Below, in pieces: positions 51,207 to 59,365 of a DNA stretch of 64,000 nucleotides; position 1 is the stretch's first letter, and every line of letters begins with the position of its first letter. The notes beneath the pieces were generated by a model that made no database searches, was not told the origin of the DNA, and saw only the letters and a list, made by a program, of their open reading frames with translations. Position numbers and translations under genes: made by a program. The stretch covers positions 1 to 64,000 of the forward strand of contig JAOARM010000038.1 in NCBI GenBank assembly GCA_025210515.1. The letters are read 5' to 3'. This stretch comes from Vallitalea sp. GTDB lineage: Bacteria; Bacillota; Clostridia; Lachnospirales; Vallitaleaceae.

Positions 51207-52607
51207 ATGATAAAGTTTGGAACTGGCGGTTGGAGAGCAATAATTGGAGAAGACTTTACTAAAGATAATTTAGTATTATTATCACAAAGTCTTGCTAATA
51301 AAATGATAAAAGAAGATGTAAAAGAGTTTGTTATTGGATATGATAGAAGATTTCTATCTGATAAAAGTGCTCAGTGGATGTCAGAGGTAATGGCAGGAAA
51401 CGGCATAAAAGTATATTTTATAAACAAAATTGCACCTACTCCAATGATTATGTTTAGTGTAAAAGAAATGGGATTAAAGTATGGAGCAGCTATTACAGCT
51501 AGTCATAACCCTGCTGATTATAATGGTATAAAAATCTTTACAGAAGGCGGAAGAGATGCCGCTATGGAGATTACAGATATTATTGAAAAAGAAATTGAAA
51601 AAGTAACAGAAGTTAAATCTGTTGATTTTAATAAAGCTGTTGATAATGGAACAATCGTTATGTATAATCCTTTTAATGATTACATTGATACAATCATTTC
51701 TTTAGTTGATATAGAATCAATTAAAAATAAACAATTAAAAATATTATTAGACCCTATGTATGGAGTATCAAAAACTTCACTTCAAACAATTTTAATGACT
51801 GCAAGATGTGAAGTAGATCTTATTCATGATAGACATGATACATTATTTGGCGGAAGATTACCATCACCTAGCTCTGAGACACTAGGAAGACTTAAAAGTG
51901 ATGTAGTTGAAAAAGGATATGATCTTGGAATAGGAACAGATGGAGATGCTGATAGACTTGGTATAATTGACGAACAAGGTAATTTCATTCATCCTAATGA
52001 TATTATGGCATTATTATATTATTACTTATTAAAATACAAAAATTGGAGTGGTCCAGTAGTAAGAAACTTAGCTACAACTCATTTACTTGATAACATAGCA
52101 GAAGGTTTCGGTGAGAAATGCTATGAAGTACCTGTTGGATTCAAGCATATAAGTTCTAAGATGGAAGAAACTAATGCTCTTATTGGTGGAGAGAGTAGTG
52201 GTGGATTAACAATTAGAGGGCATATTAAAGGAAAAGATGGTGTGTTTGCAGCATCCCTACTTGTTGAGATGATTAGTGTAACTAATAAGCATTTATCAAA
52301 ATTATTAGAAGAAATTCATGAGCAATTTGGTTATTTTGAAATGGCTGAACATGGATTTGGATTTGATATAGAAGAAAAAGAAAGATTATTAAATATATTA
52401 TATACAGATAAGAAAATTCCAGAATTTAGTTTTGAAGTAGATCATGTTAGTTACATGGATGGAGTTAAAGTATTCTTCAAAAATGGTGGATGGATTATAG
52501 CTAGATTCTCAGGAACAGAGCCTCTTCTAAGAGTGTTTGCAGAAATGGATTCTATGGATAAAGCAGAACAAGTATGTAAAGAAATGAAAGACTTCTTAGG
52601 TATATAA
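51207..52607 (+). CDS. Phosphohexomutase (phosphoglucomutase/phosphomannomutase family)
   Basis: The 466-residue enzyme has FGTGGWRA at the start, the phosphoserine loop TASHNPADYNG near 97-107, the metal loop GTDGDADRLG near 245-254, GGESSGG near 329 and the phosphate-binding RFSGTEPLLR near 434. It interconverts hexose-1- and -6-phosphates and so links the sugar-nucleotide genes to glycolysis. The ATG at 51207 is nine bases after AAAGGA; the ATG at 51198 is too close. A terminator hairpin follows, so galE may also have a separate promoter. Confidence 0.92.
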   Translation: MIKFGTGGWRAIIGEDFTKDNLVLLSQSLANKMIKEDVKEFVIGYDRRFLSDKSAQWMSEVMAGNGIKVYFINKIAPTPMIMFSVKEMGLKYGAAITASHNPADYNGIKIFTEGGRDAAMEITDIIEKEIEKVTEVKSVDFNKAVDNGTIVMYNPFNDYIDTIISLVDIESIKNKQLKILLDPMYGVSKTSLQTILMTARCEVDLIHDRHDTLFGGRLPSPSSETLGRLKSDVVEKGYDLGIGTDGDADRLGIIDEQGNFIHPNDIMALLYYYLLKYKNWSGPVVRNLATTHLLDNIAEGFGEKCYEVPVGFKHISSKMEETNALIGGESSGGLTIRGHIKGKDGVFAASLLVEMISVTNKHLSKLLEEIHEQFGYFEMAEHGFGFDIEEKERLLNILYTDKKIPEFSFEVDHVSYMDGVKVFFKNGGWIIARFSGTEPLLRVFAEMDSMDKAEQVCKEMKDFLGI

Positions 52608-52641
52608 AATAGACATATAAGTAAAGTTAATATATAATTAT

Positions 52642-52684
52642 AGAGAATTCATCATCTACGAAAGTAATTGATGAATTTCTCTTT
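52642..52684 (+). terminator. Hairpin after the mutase gene
   Basis: AGAGAATTCATCA pairs with TGATGAATTTCTCT around a 14-base loop, followed by TTTAAC. It could partly separate galE from the upstream genes. Confidence 0.6.
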
Positions 52685-52775
52685 AACAAAATTTAGATGG
52701 AATTACTAGTTTCATCTTATTATTTGTAAATATAGGTATAGATATAATAAAATAAATATTGTGGAGGTAGAGATT

Positions 52776-53792
52776 ATGACAATACTTGTAACAGGTGGAG
52801 CAGGATATATTGGTAGTCATACAGTAGTACAACTTCTGGAAGCTGATTATGAAGTTATTATTGTAGATGATTTTTCTAATAGTAAACCAGAATCATTAAA
52901 GAGAATAAAAGAAATTACAGGAAAAGATTTTAAATTTTATGAAGTTAATTTACTTAATGAAAAAGCATTAGAGGAAGTATTTGAAGAAAATAAAATTGAT
53001 GCAGTTATACATTTTGCAGGGCTAAAAGCTGTAGGAGAATCAGTTAGTATTCCTATGAAATACTATCATAACAATATAACAGGAACACTTATATTAACTA
53101 AATTAATGGAAAAGTACGATGTAAAGAAAATGGTATTTAGTTCATCTGCTACAGTATACGGCATGAATAATATATCACCATTAACAGAAGATTTACCACT
53201 TAGCACAACTAATCCATACGGAAGTACTAAGCTTATGATAGAACAAATTCTTAGAGATATTTATGTTTCTGATTCTAGCTGGAGTATTGCATTACTTAGA
53301 TATTTTAATCCTATTGGAGCTCACGAAAGTGGAAGAATAGGAGAAGATCCTAATGGAATACCTAACAATCTTATGCCTTATATTACACAAGTAGCAGTGG
53401 GCAAGAGAAAAGAGTTAGCTGTTTTTGGAGATGATTATGATACTCATGACGGTACAGGTGTTAGAGATTATATTCATGTAGTAGATCTTGCAGCAGGACA
53501 TATGAAAGCTGTTGAAAAAGTAATGAAAGATACTGGTGCTAATGCGTATAATTTAGGAACTGGAACAGGATATAGTGTACTTGATGTTGTTAAAAACTTT
53601 GAAAAAGCTACAAATGTAAAAGTGCCTTATACTATAGCTGATAGAAGACCAGGAGATATTGGAGCATGTTTTTCAGATGCTACAAAAGCTTATAATGAAT
53701 TAGGATGGAAAGCAGAGAAAAATCTTGAACAAATGTGCGAAGATGCATGGAGATGGCAAAGTAATAATCCTAATGGATATGAAAATGCATAG
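52776..53792 (+). CDS. galE: UDP-glucose 4-epimerase
   Basis: GalE interconverts UDP-galactose and UDP-glucose using bound NAD. The 338-residue protein has the Rossmann loop TGGAGYIGSH near 6-15, catalytic Ser in FSSSATVYG near 122-130 and YxxxK in NPYGSTKLMIE near 147-157. It also has RYFNPIGAH near 175. Length is standard. The ATG at 52776 after GTGGAGG gives the canonical N-terminus. With the upstream kinase and uridylyltransferase it completes a route from galactose-type sugars to glucose-1-phosphate. Confidence 0.97.
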   Translation: MTILVTGGAGYIGSHTVVQLLEADYEVIIVDDFSNSKPESLKRIKEITGKDFKFYEVNLLNEKALEEVFEENKIDAVIHFAGLKAVGESVSIPMKYYHNNITGTLILTKLMEKYDVKKMVFSSSATVYGMNNISPLTEDLPLSTTNPYGSTKLMIEQILRDIYVSDSSWSIALLRYFNPIGAHESGRIGEDPNGIPNNLMPYITQVAVGKRKELAVFGDDYDTHDGTGVRDYIHVVDLAAGHMKAVEKVMKDTGANAYNLGTGTGYSVLDVVKNFEKATNVKVPYTIADRRPGDIGACFSDATKAYNELGWKAEKNLEQMCEDAWRWQSNNPNGYENA

Positions 53793-53800
53793 ATAAACTA

Positions 53801-53824
53801 GCAAGCCGAGAGGCTTGCTTGTTT
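53801..53824 (+). terminator. galE terminator
   Basis: GCAAGCC-GAGA-GGCTTGC is followed by TTGTTTT. Confidence 0.85.
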
Positions 53825-53851
53825 TATGTTTTATAATGGTATTTACATAAA

Positions 53852-54172
53852 TCATAAATCAATAATTATTTTAATCATTTTAGATACGGCGTTAATCTTA
53901 TCTGGGGAGCAATTTTTTAGTAAATCATTAATTTCGGGAGTTAAGTAATCATCAGATTTTGTATTAGTACCGGTTAATAAATAGGCAGGAGAGATATCTA
54001 AGACATCACTCATTTTGACTAACATCTCTAAGTTAAGCTTAGTCGTACCTGTTTCTATTCTGCTTATATATTCAGGAGATACTTTGAGAATTTCTGATAC
54101 TTTTTCTTGTGTCATATTTATTGATTTTTTACTTTTTTTAATTCTTTTACCAATTATTTTGTAATCAATCAT
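53852..54172 (-). CDS. XRE-type helix-turn-helix regulator
   Basis: The 106-residue protein is an HTH_3 DNA-binding domain: IGKRIKKSKKSINMTQEKVSEILKVSPEYISRIETGTTKLNLEMLVKMSDVLDI is the classic five-helix Cro/C1 layout, spanning about residues 6-60. A short C-terminal tail, possibly for dimerisation, follows. The ATG at 54172 is better placed than the GTG at 54181. It is convergent with galE and divergent from the RNA candidate at 54271. Its target is unknown. Confidence 0.88.
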   Translation of the reverse strand: MIDYKIIGKRIKKSKKSINMTQEKVSEILKVSPEYISRIETGTTKLNLEMLVKMSDVLDISPAYLLTGTNTKSDDYLTPEINDLLKNCSPDKINAVSKMIKIIIDL

Positions 54173-54235
54173 TTTTATCACCCTATTAAATATATCAATA
54201 ATAACTAATAAGTTTAATGAAGTTATAAGTTATCA

Positions 54236-54264
54236 TTGAATAAATAGGTTATGTTTGGTATAAT
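54236..54264 (+). promoter_or_regulatory. Promoter of an unidentified non-coding transcript
   Basis: -35 TTGAAT (54236-54241) and -10 TATAAT (54259-54264) are 17 bases apart with a TGn extension. No ORF follows before the terminator at 54419-54460. Confidence 0.7.
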
Positions 54265-54270
54265 AAAACT

Positions 54271-54460
54271 ATTCCTAATTGCATTAAAGGAATTCATAGT
54301 AGCGATATGTGTATATTTTTCGTATAATCTATAAAGTCATTATTAACTTAATAGCTAATTATATGTTTCCTTAGAGGGCAAAGGAAAAAAGTATAATAGA
54401 CTATATAGATTAGAGCTTAAAAGGTAATTTTACTTATTAGCTAGTAAAATACCTTTTTTT
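54271..54460 (+). ncRNA. Candidate structured non-coding RNA, about 190 nt
   Basis: The stretch has its own promoter and a strong terminator but no convincing ORF. It can form a 5' hairpin (ATTCC 54271-54275 with GGAAT 54289-54293). A long rod follows, in which AATCTATAAAGTC (54326-54338) pairs with GACTATATAGATT (54399-54411). This continues with TATTAACTT/AAGTATAATA and ends in a TTTCCTT-AGAGGGCA-AAGGAAA tip. The elongated rod of about 86 nt is 6S-RNA-like in outline, but I do not recognise the family. Confidence 0.5.
54419..54460 (+). terminator. Terminator of the non-coding transcript
   Basis: AAAAGGTAATTTTAC (54419-54433) pairs with GTAAAATACCTTTTT (54444-54458), followed by a T-run. 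Confidence 0.85.
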
Positions 54461-54462
54461 TA

Positions 54463-54491
54463 TTGATATTATATTTACTTCATGATATAAT
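54463..54491 (+). promoter_or_regulatory. Promoter of the riboflavin operon
   Basis: -35 TTGATA (54463-54468) and -10 TATAAT (54486-54491) are 17 bases apart with a TGn extension, directly after the preceding terminator. Confidence 0.8.
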
Positions 54492-54511
54492 TAAGAAAAT
54501 TTAATACAGTT

Positions 54512-54614
54512 CCTTCAGGGCAGGGTGTAATTCCCGACCGGCGGTGATAGTCCGCGAGCGAAAGCTGACTTGGTGTAATTCCAAGACCGACAGTAAAGTC
54601 TGGATGAGAGAAGG
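54512..54614 (+). promoter_or_regulatory. FMN riboswitch (RFN element)
   Basis: The conserved RFN blocks CAGGGTG-AATTCCCGACCGGCGGT, AGTCCGCGAGCG, CTTGGTG-AATTCCAAGACCGACAG-type and GTCTGGATGAGAGAAGG are all present in order. P1 pairs CCTTC (54512-54516) with GAAGG (54610-54614). It should shut off the rib genes when FMN is high by allowing the terminator at 54682-54715. Confidence 0.97.
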
Positions 54615-54681
54615 TAGATGACAATTTAATTGTTATTTAATAAGTTAATAATGAATTGACTTATAATCTTACGTTAATAAT

Positions 54682-54715
54682 AACCTTGAAGAAATAATTT
54701 CTTCAAGGTTTTTTT
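54682..54715 (+). terminator. FMN riboswitch terminator
   Basis: AACCTTGAAGAAA-TAA-TTTCTTCAAGGTT is followed by TTTTT. It is the expression platform of the RFN element. Confidence 0.9.
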
Positions 54716-54724
54716 ATTTGGAAT

Positions 54725-54841
54725 TTTCCGCTCCGAAAGTATAGGGTAATATTCCGTCAGCTAGTTAATCGTCCTGATTAAAATAGCTGACCTCGCCGTC
54801 GTGGCTCGTGCTCCATATTACCCTATACAATCTCCGCTAGT
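54725..54841 (+). repeat. Palindromic interspersed element, copy 2 (MITE-like)
   Basis: A 14-base perfect inverted repeat GTATAGGGTAATAT (54739-54752) and its complement (54815-54828) flank a 62-base core that is the reverse complement of the core at 47704-47765 with two mismatches. The element starts within ten bases of the riboswitch T-run and separates the riboswitch from ribD. A further partial end, TTTCCGCTCC, recurs at 54892-54901. Confidence 0.85.
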
Positions 54842-54933
54842 CATATTAATCTTGAAATATTATAGAGGTTTGGGGAGAAGTAGAATGGAAATTTCCGCTC
54901 CAAAAATAGTAATATTGTAAGGAGGTAGATAAG

Positions 54934-56043
54934 TTGGAACATACAGATGATGAGATGGCTGAGCATATTAAATATATGAAAAGAGCAATAGAGTTATCTA
55001 AGAAAGGAATAGGGTATACTAATCCTAATCCTTTAGTGGGTGCAGTTATTGTAAAAGATGGGAAAATAATTGGTGAAGGATATCATGAGAAAATAGGACA
55101 TAATCATGCTGAAATTAATGCACTGGGTAGTTGTAACGCTGATGTAAGTGGTGGAACTATGTACGTTACATTAGAACCATGCTCTCATTATGGGAAAACT
55201 CCCCCTTGTGCTAATGCAATTGTAAAAAGCAAAATATCAAAAGTGGTTATAGGTATGATAGATCCTAATCCACAGGTTGCAGGAAATGGAATAAAAATAC
55301 TTGAAGAAAATAATATAGAGGTAATTAGTGGAGTATGTGAAGAAGAAATAAGAGAGTTAAATAGAATATTTATAAAATATATTACAACTAAGAAGCCTTA
55401 TTGTATATTAAAAAGTGCAATGACATTAGATGGAAAAATAGCTAGTATAACAGGAGATTCAAAATGGATATCTAATGATGAGTCCAGAAAGTATGTTCAT
55501 GAAATTAGACATAGGGTTTCTGCAATAATGGTAGGCATAGGCACAGTGTTAATTGATAATCCTAGATTGACAACAAGACTAGAAAATAAAGAAGTTATGA
55601 ACCCTATTAAAGTAATAGTAGATTCAACATGTAGAATTTCGGTAGAATCTAATGTAATAAGGGGGGAAGGTCATACAATTGTAGCTACAACAGAAGATGC
55701 ACCTAGTGATAAAGTAGAACAACTTATTAAACATGGAGTAACTGTTATTAAAGTGGCTAAGAAGAACTCTAGAGTAGATTTAAGAGAGTTAGTTAATAAG
55801 TTAGGAAAGATGGGTATTGATAGCATTTTATTAGAAGGTGGAAGTTCGTTGAATTATAGTGCGCTAGAAAGTGATATTGTAGATGAAGTAATTACATTTA
55901 TAGCTCCCAAAATCATTGGAGGAAAAGAAGCAAAAACTCCTATAGGTGGTAGTGGAGTAGCATATATTAAAGATGCTTTTAGAATTAATGATATTAGGAT
56001 AGAAACATTTGGTACAGATATAATGATAAGAGGATATTTATAG
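54934..56043 (+). CDS. ribD: Bifunctional diaminohydroxyphosphoribosylaminopyrimidine deaminase / reductase
   Basis: RibD carries out the second and third steps of riboflavin synthesis. The 369-residue protein has an N-terminal deaminase with the zinc motif HAEINAL near 50 and PCSHYGKTPPC near 82-92. The C-terminal NADPH-dependent reductase has KSAMTLDGKIAS near 160-171 and ILLEGGSSLN near 299. It starts with TTG, eight bases after AAGGAGG. The repeat element lies between the riboswitch and this gene. It is first in ribD-ribE-ribBA-ribH. Confidence 0.96.
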   Translation: MEHTDDEMAEHIKYMKRAIELSKKGIGYTNPNPLVGAVIVKDGKIIGEGYHEKIGHNHAEINALGSCNADVSGGTMYVTLEPCSHYGKTPPCANAIVKSKISKVVIGMIDPNPQVAGNGIKILEENNIEVISGVCEEEIRELNRIFIKYITTKKPYCILKSAMTLDGKIASITGDSKWISNDESRKYVHEIRHRVSAIMVGIGTVLIDNPRLTTRLENKEVMNPIKVIVDSTCRISVESNVIRGEGHTIVATTEDAPSDKVEQLIKHGVTVIKVAKKNSRVDLRELVNKLGKMGIDSILLEGGSSLNYSALESDIVDEVITFIAPKIIGGKEAKTPIGGSGVAYIKDAFRINDIRIETFGTDIMIRGYL

Positions 56044-56087
56044 CATTAATCCTGTTATTAATAATTAAATAGATTGGAATGGTGATA

Positions 56088-56735
56088 ATGTTTACAGGTC
56101 TAGTAAGTGAAATTGGTAAAATAATATCAATTAATAAAGGTACACAGTCCGCTAAGCTTACTATAAGAGCTATGAAAGTACTACAGGAAGTAAGTATAGG
56201 AGATAGCATATCAGTAAATGGTATTTGTTTGACAGTTACTTCATATACAAAAGATTGTTTTACAGTTGATGTTATGCCAGAAACATTTAGAATGACTAAT
56301 TTACAAAAGTTACAGGTTAACAGTGAAGTTAACTTAGAACCAGCATTAAAAGTAAGTGATAGATTAGGAGGTCATATAGTAACAGGACATATTGATGGTA
56401 CAGGTATTATAAGTAAATATGTTAGAGAAGAAAATGCTACTAGAATAACTATAGATGTAGAAGATAGCTTACATAAATACATTATTCATAAGGGCTCAGT
56501 GGCACTAGATGGAATAAGCTTAACAGTAGCATCAGTTATGAAAAATAGTTTTCAAGTATCAATTATTCCATTAACAGCAAAAGATACGACACTATTAAGG
56601 AAAAAAGTTGGAGATAAAATCAATATAGAATGCGATATAGTAGGTAAATATGTTGAAAAATTATTAATGAATAGACAAGAAGAAAAAACAAGTAAAATCG
56701 ATACTAATTTTTTAAAACAAAATGGATTTATATAA
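56088..56735 (+). CDS. ribE: Riboflavin synthase alpha chain
   Basis: The enzyme dismutates two molecules of 6,7-dimethyl-8-ribityllumazine to riboflavin. The 215-residue protein has two tandem lumazine-binding domains: MFTGLVSEIG with SVNGICLTV near 45-53 in the first, and HIVTGHIDGTG near 99-109 and ALDGISLTVA near 143-152 in the second. Of two near starts, the ATG at 56088 gives the conserved MFTGL N-terminus. It sits 44 bases after ribD. Confidence 0.95.
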   Translation: MFTGLVSEIGKIISINKGTQSAKLTIRAMKVLQEVSIGDSISVNGICLTVTSYTKDCFTVDVMPETFRMTNLQKLQVNSEVNLEPALKVSDRLGGHIVTGHIDGTGIISKYVREENATRITIDVEDSLHKYIIHKGSVALDGISLTVASVMKNSFQVSIIPLTAKDTTLLRKKVGDKINIECDIVGKYVEKLLMNRQEEKTSKIDTNFLKQNGFI

Positions 56736-56753
56736 AATAGAGGTGGAAAGAAT

Positions 56754-57950
56754 ATGATATTAAATACTATTGAAGAAGCTTTGGAAGATATTAGACAAGG
56801 CAAAATGATTATTGTTGTAGATGATGAGAATAGAGAAAACGAAGGAGACTTATTAATGGCTGCGGAAAAAGTTACTCCAGAAGCTATTAATTTTATGGTC
56901 AAATACGGTAGAGGACTTGTATGTGTTCCTATGATGGAAGATAAGCTTAATAAGTTAGATATTTTCCCTATGGTTACTAATAATACGGATCCTAAGAAAA
57001 CTGCATTTACTGTATCAGTTGATTATAATAAGACAAGTACAGGTATATCAGCATATGATAGAAGTAAAACAATTAGTAAGTTAGTTGATGAAAAAGTTAC
57101 TGGCGATTGTTTTGTACGACCTGGACACATATTTCCATTAGTTGCAAAAGAAGGTGGAGTTTTAGAAAGAGCTGGACATACTGAAGCCGCTGTTGACTTA
57201 GCAAGACTAGCCAATCTAAATCCAGCAGGTATTATATGTGAAATCATGAATGAAGATGGAACTATGGCAAGATTACCACAGCTTATTGATTATGCTAAAA
57301 ATCATAAACTGAAAATAATATCTATAGAAGATTTAATTGAGTATAGAAAGTCACATGAAAGTGTTATTGAAAGAAAAGCAATTGCAAAATTACCTACTAA
57401 ATATGGAGAATTTAGTATATATGGATATGTTAATAAACTTAATGGCGAAGAACATGTAGCAATAGTTAAAGGTAAAGTTGATGATAAGGAACCTATCCTT
57501 GTTAGAATTCATTCAGAATGTCTAACTGGAGATGTTATTGGTTCTACTAGATGTGATTGTGGAGAGCAATTTGATGAAGCAATGAAAAGAGTTAGTAATG
57601 AAGGTAAAGGTGTCATTATTTATATGCGACAAGAAGGAAGAGGAATTGGCTTAGTTAATAAAATTAGAGCATATGAATTGCAAGATAAAGGATTAGACAC
57701 AGTAGATGCAAATTTAGCATTAGGATTTGAAGATGATTTAAGAGAGTATAGTGTTAGTGCTCAGATACTAAAAGATTTAGGTATTGAAGAAGTAAAATTA
57801 ATGACAAACAATCCAGAAAAAATTAATGGTATTGAGAAATATAATGTGAAAGTTGCTGAAAGAGTGCCAATTCAGATTAAGCATAATGAAAATAACGAAT
57901 ATTATTTAAAAGTAAAAAAAGAAAAAATGGGACATGTATTACACTTTTAA
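56754..57950 (+). CDS. ribBA: Bifunctional 3,4-dihydroxy-2-butanone-4-phosphate synthase / GTP cyclohydrolase II
   Basis: The 398-residue protein supplies both precursors of the lumazine ring. The RibB domain (about 1-200) has DDENRENEGDL near 23-33 and RxGHTEAAVDLA near 140. The RibA domain (about 205-398) has the zinc site CLTGDVIGSTRCDCGEQ near 257-273 and RQEGRGIGL near 292-300. It starts at ATG 56754 after AGGTGGAAAG. It is cotranscribed with the other rib genes under FMN control. Confidence 0.96.
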   Translation: MILNTIEEALEDIRQGKMIIVVDDENRENEGDLLMAAEKVTPEAINFMVKYGRGLVCVPMMEDKLNKLDIFPMVTNNTDPKKTAFTVSVDYNKTSTGISAYDRSKTISKLVDEKVTGDCFVRPGHIFPLVAKEGGVLERAGHTEAAVDLARLANLNPAGIICEIMNEDGTMARLPQLIDYAKNHKLKIISIEDLIEYRKSHESVIERKAIAKLPTKYGEFSIYGYVNKLNGEEHVAIVKGKVDDKEPILVRIHSECLTGDVIGSTRCDCGEQFDEAMKRVSNEGKGVIIYMRQEGRGIGLVNKIRAYELQDKGLDTVDANLALGFEDDLREYSVSAQILKDLGIEEVKLMTNNPEKINGIEKYNVKVAERVPIQIKHNENNEYYLKVKKEKMGHVLHF

Positions 57951-57965
57951 GGAGGAAAAATTATT

Positions 57966-58427
57966 ATGAACACATATGAAGGAAAATTAATAGGTACAGG
58001 ATTAAAAGTTGGGATTATTGCAGGTAGATTTAATGAATTTATTTCTAGTAAATTAATAGAAGGAGCAAAAGATGCATTAATTAGACATGGAGTTAGTGAA
58101 GATGATATTGCATTAGCATGGTCACCAGGAGCTTTTGAGATTCCATTAATAGCAAAGAAAATGGCAAAATCAAATAATTATGATGCAGTAATATGTTTAG
58201 GAGCTGTTATTAGAGGTGCTACAGCTCACTTTGATTTTGTAGCTAATGAAGTTTCAAAAGGTATTGCTAATGTATCTCTTGATACAGAAGTACCAGTAAT
58301 ATTTGGAGTATTGACAACTGATTCAATTGAACAAGCTATTGAAAGAGCTGGTACAAAAGCAGGTAATAAAGGATTTGAAGCAGGAATGGCTGCAATTGAA
58401 ATGGCTAATATTCTTAAAGAATTGTAG
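57966..58427 (+). CDS. ribH: 6,7-dimethyl-8-ribityllumazine synthase
   Basis: The 153-residue enzyme condenses the pyrimidine and four-carbon precursors and usually assembles as a 60-mer or pentamer. It has the ARFNEF-like GRFNEF near 20-25, SPGAFEIP near 55-62, [17 protein letters not shown] near 81-97 with the catalytic His89, and [11 protein letters not shown] near 114. It is the last rib gene, 15 bases after ribBA behind AAGGAGG. Confidence 0.97.
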   Translation: MNTYEGKLIGTGLKVGIIAGRFNEFISSKLIEGAKDALIRHGVSEDDIALAWSPGAFEIPLIAKKMAKSNNYDAVICLGAVIRGATAHFDFVANEVSKGIANVSLDTEVPVIFGVLTTDSIEQAIERAGTKAGNKGFEAGMAAIEMANILKEL

Positions 58428-58441
58428 AATTATATAATTAA

Positions 58442-58556
58442 AGTAACTGGCTTATAAAAAAGTGATGTTTAAGTTACTAAAGATATACTAGTTTTAGATA
58501 TGTATCATAAACGCTAGTGTTTATGATATGTTATTACCACTAATTCTAGTATATCT
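58442..58556. repeat. Nested palindromes between ribH and the Lrp gene
   Basis: Three inverted repeats occur in 115 bases: AGTAACT/AGTTACT (58442-58448, 58472-58478), AGATATACTAG/CTAGTATATCT (58481-58491, 58546-58556) and, inside the latter, TATCATAAAC/GTTTATGATA (58503-58512, 58519-58528). No T-run follows. The stretch may terminate both convergent genes or be a remnant element. Confidence 0.6.
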
Positions 58557-58610
58557 CACTATATAAAGTATAAAATATATTATCCAATATGAGTTTTTTA
58601 CCAATTTCAT

Positions 58611-59054
58611 TTATTCCTTAAAATCAAAGTTTAAGGATTTGAATTCAATTGGGCTAGATAGAATTATTAGAGTCTCTGTACTACCATATTGTTGGATTTT
58701 TCCAATAATATACTCCAGCTCACTTGTATCTTCACATAAAGCTTTAATAGTCATGGAATATTTTCCTGTTACATGATGACATTCAATTATATTCTTGTTT
58801 TCTTCTACTAATAATAAAAACTCTTTTCTTTTTGATGCTTTTATTGAAATATTAATTATCGCCTTAACGCATTTGCCTAATTTTTTGGGGTCAATAATAG
58901 CTCTATAACCAGTTATAATACCGTTTTTTTCCATTTTCCTAACTCTTTCGGCTACAGCTGGAGGCGTTAATGAGACTTTTTCTGCCAATATTTTCATGGG
59001 CATTCTTCCGTCATCTTGGAGATACTTAATTATATCAAAGTCTATTGAATCCAT
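58611..59054 (-). CDS. Lrp/AsnC family transcriptional regulator
   Basis: The 147-residue regulator has an N-terminal helix-turn-helix (IIKYLQDDGRMPMKILAEKVSLTPPAVAERVRKME) and a C-terminal RAM ligand-binding domain (GYRAIIDPKKLG ... ECHHVTGKYSMTIKA). The frame is open to 59150, but GGGAGG before the ATG at 59054 fixes the start. It lies divergent from gdhA, so control of glutamate metabolism is likely. The amino-acid ligand is unknown. Confidence 0.92.
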   Translation of the reverse strand: MDSIDFDIIKYLQDDGRMPMKILAEKVSLTPPAVAERVRKMEKNGIITGYRAIIDPKKLGKCVKAIINISIKASKRKEFLLLVEENKNIIECHHVTGKYSMTIKALCEDTSELEYIIGKIQQYGSTETLIILSSPIEFKSLNFDFKE

Positions 59055-59365
59055 ATTATTCCTCCCGATTTTATTTTGAAAATTCATATTCATATAGCTT
59101 ATTATAACAGATATTGAAGAATAAATCAGTATAAAAGTATCAAAACACATAATAAGTTATATTAAAATAATATATATAATTGCACTTAAATAAAATTAGT
59201 GAAAAGAATTTATGGTTAATTAAATACAAAGAAAGGTTAAATTTAATATATTATTTAAGCAAATTTACTAATCTAATACCCAAAAAATTAATTTGGTGTT
59301 AATATAAAAATATAGAGTTATTAGTGGTACTTAAAATTTAATTTATGGTTAGGAGGCATATACAA
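59055..59365. other. Divergent lrp-gdhA intergenic region
   Basis: This 311-base, very AT-rich stretch holds the promoters for both genes. A palindrome CCAAA-N7-TTTGG (59280-59296) is the only clear symmetric feature and could bind the Lrp-type regulator. I saw no riboswitch or ORF, and no convincing -35/-10 pair. Confidence 0.4.
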
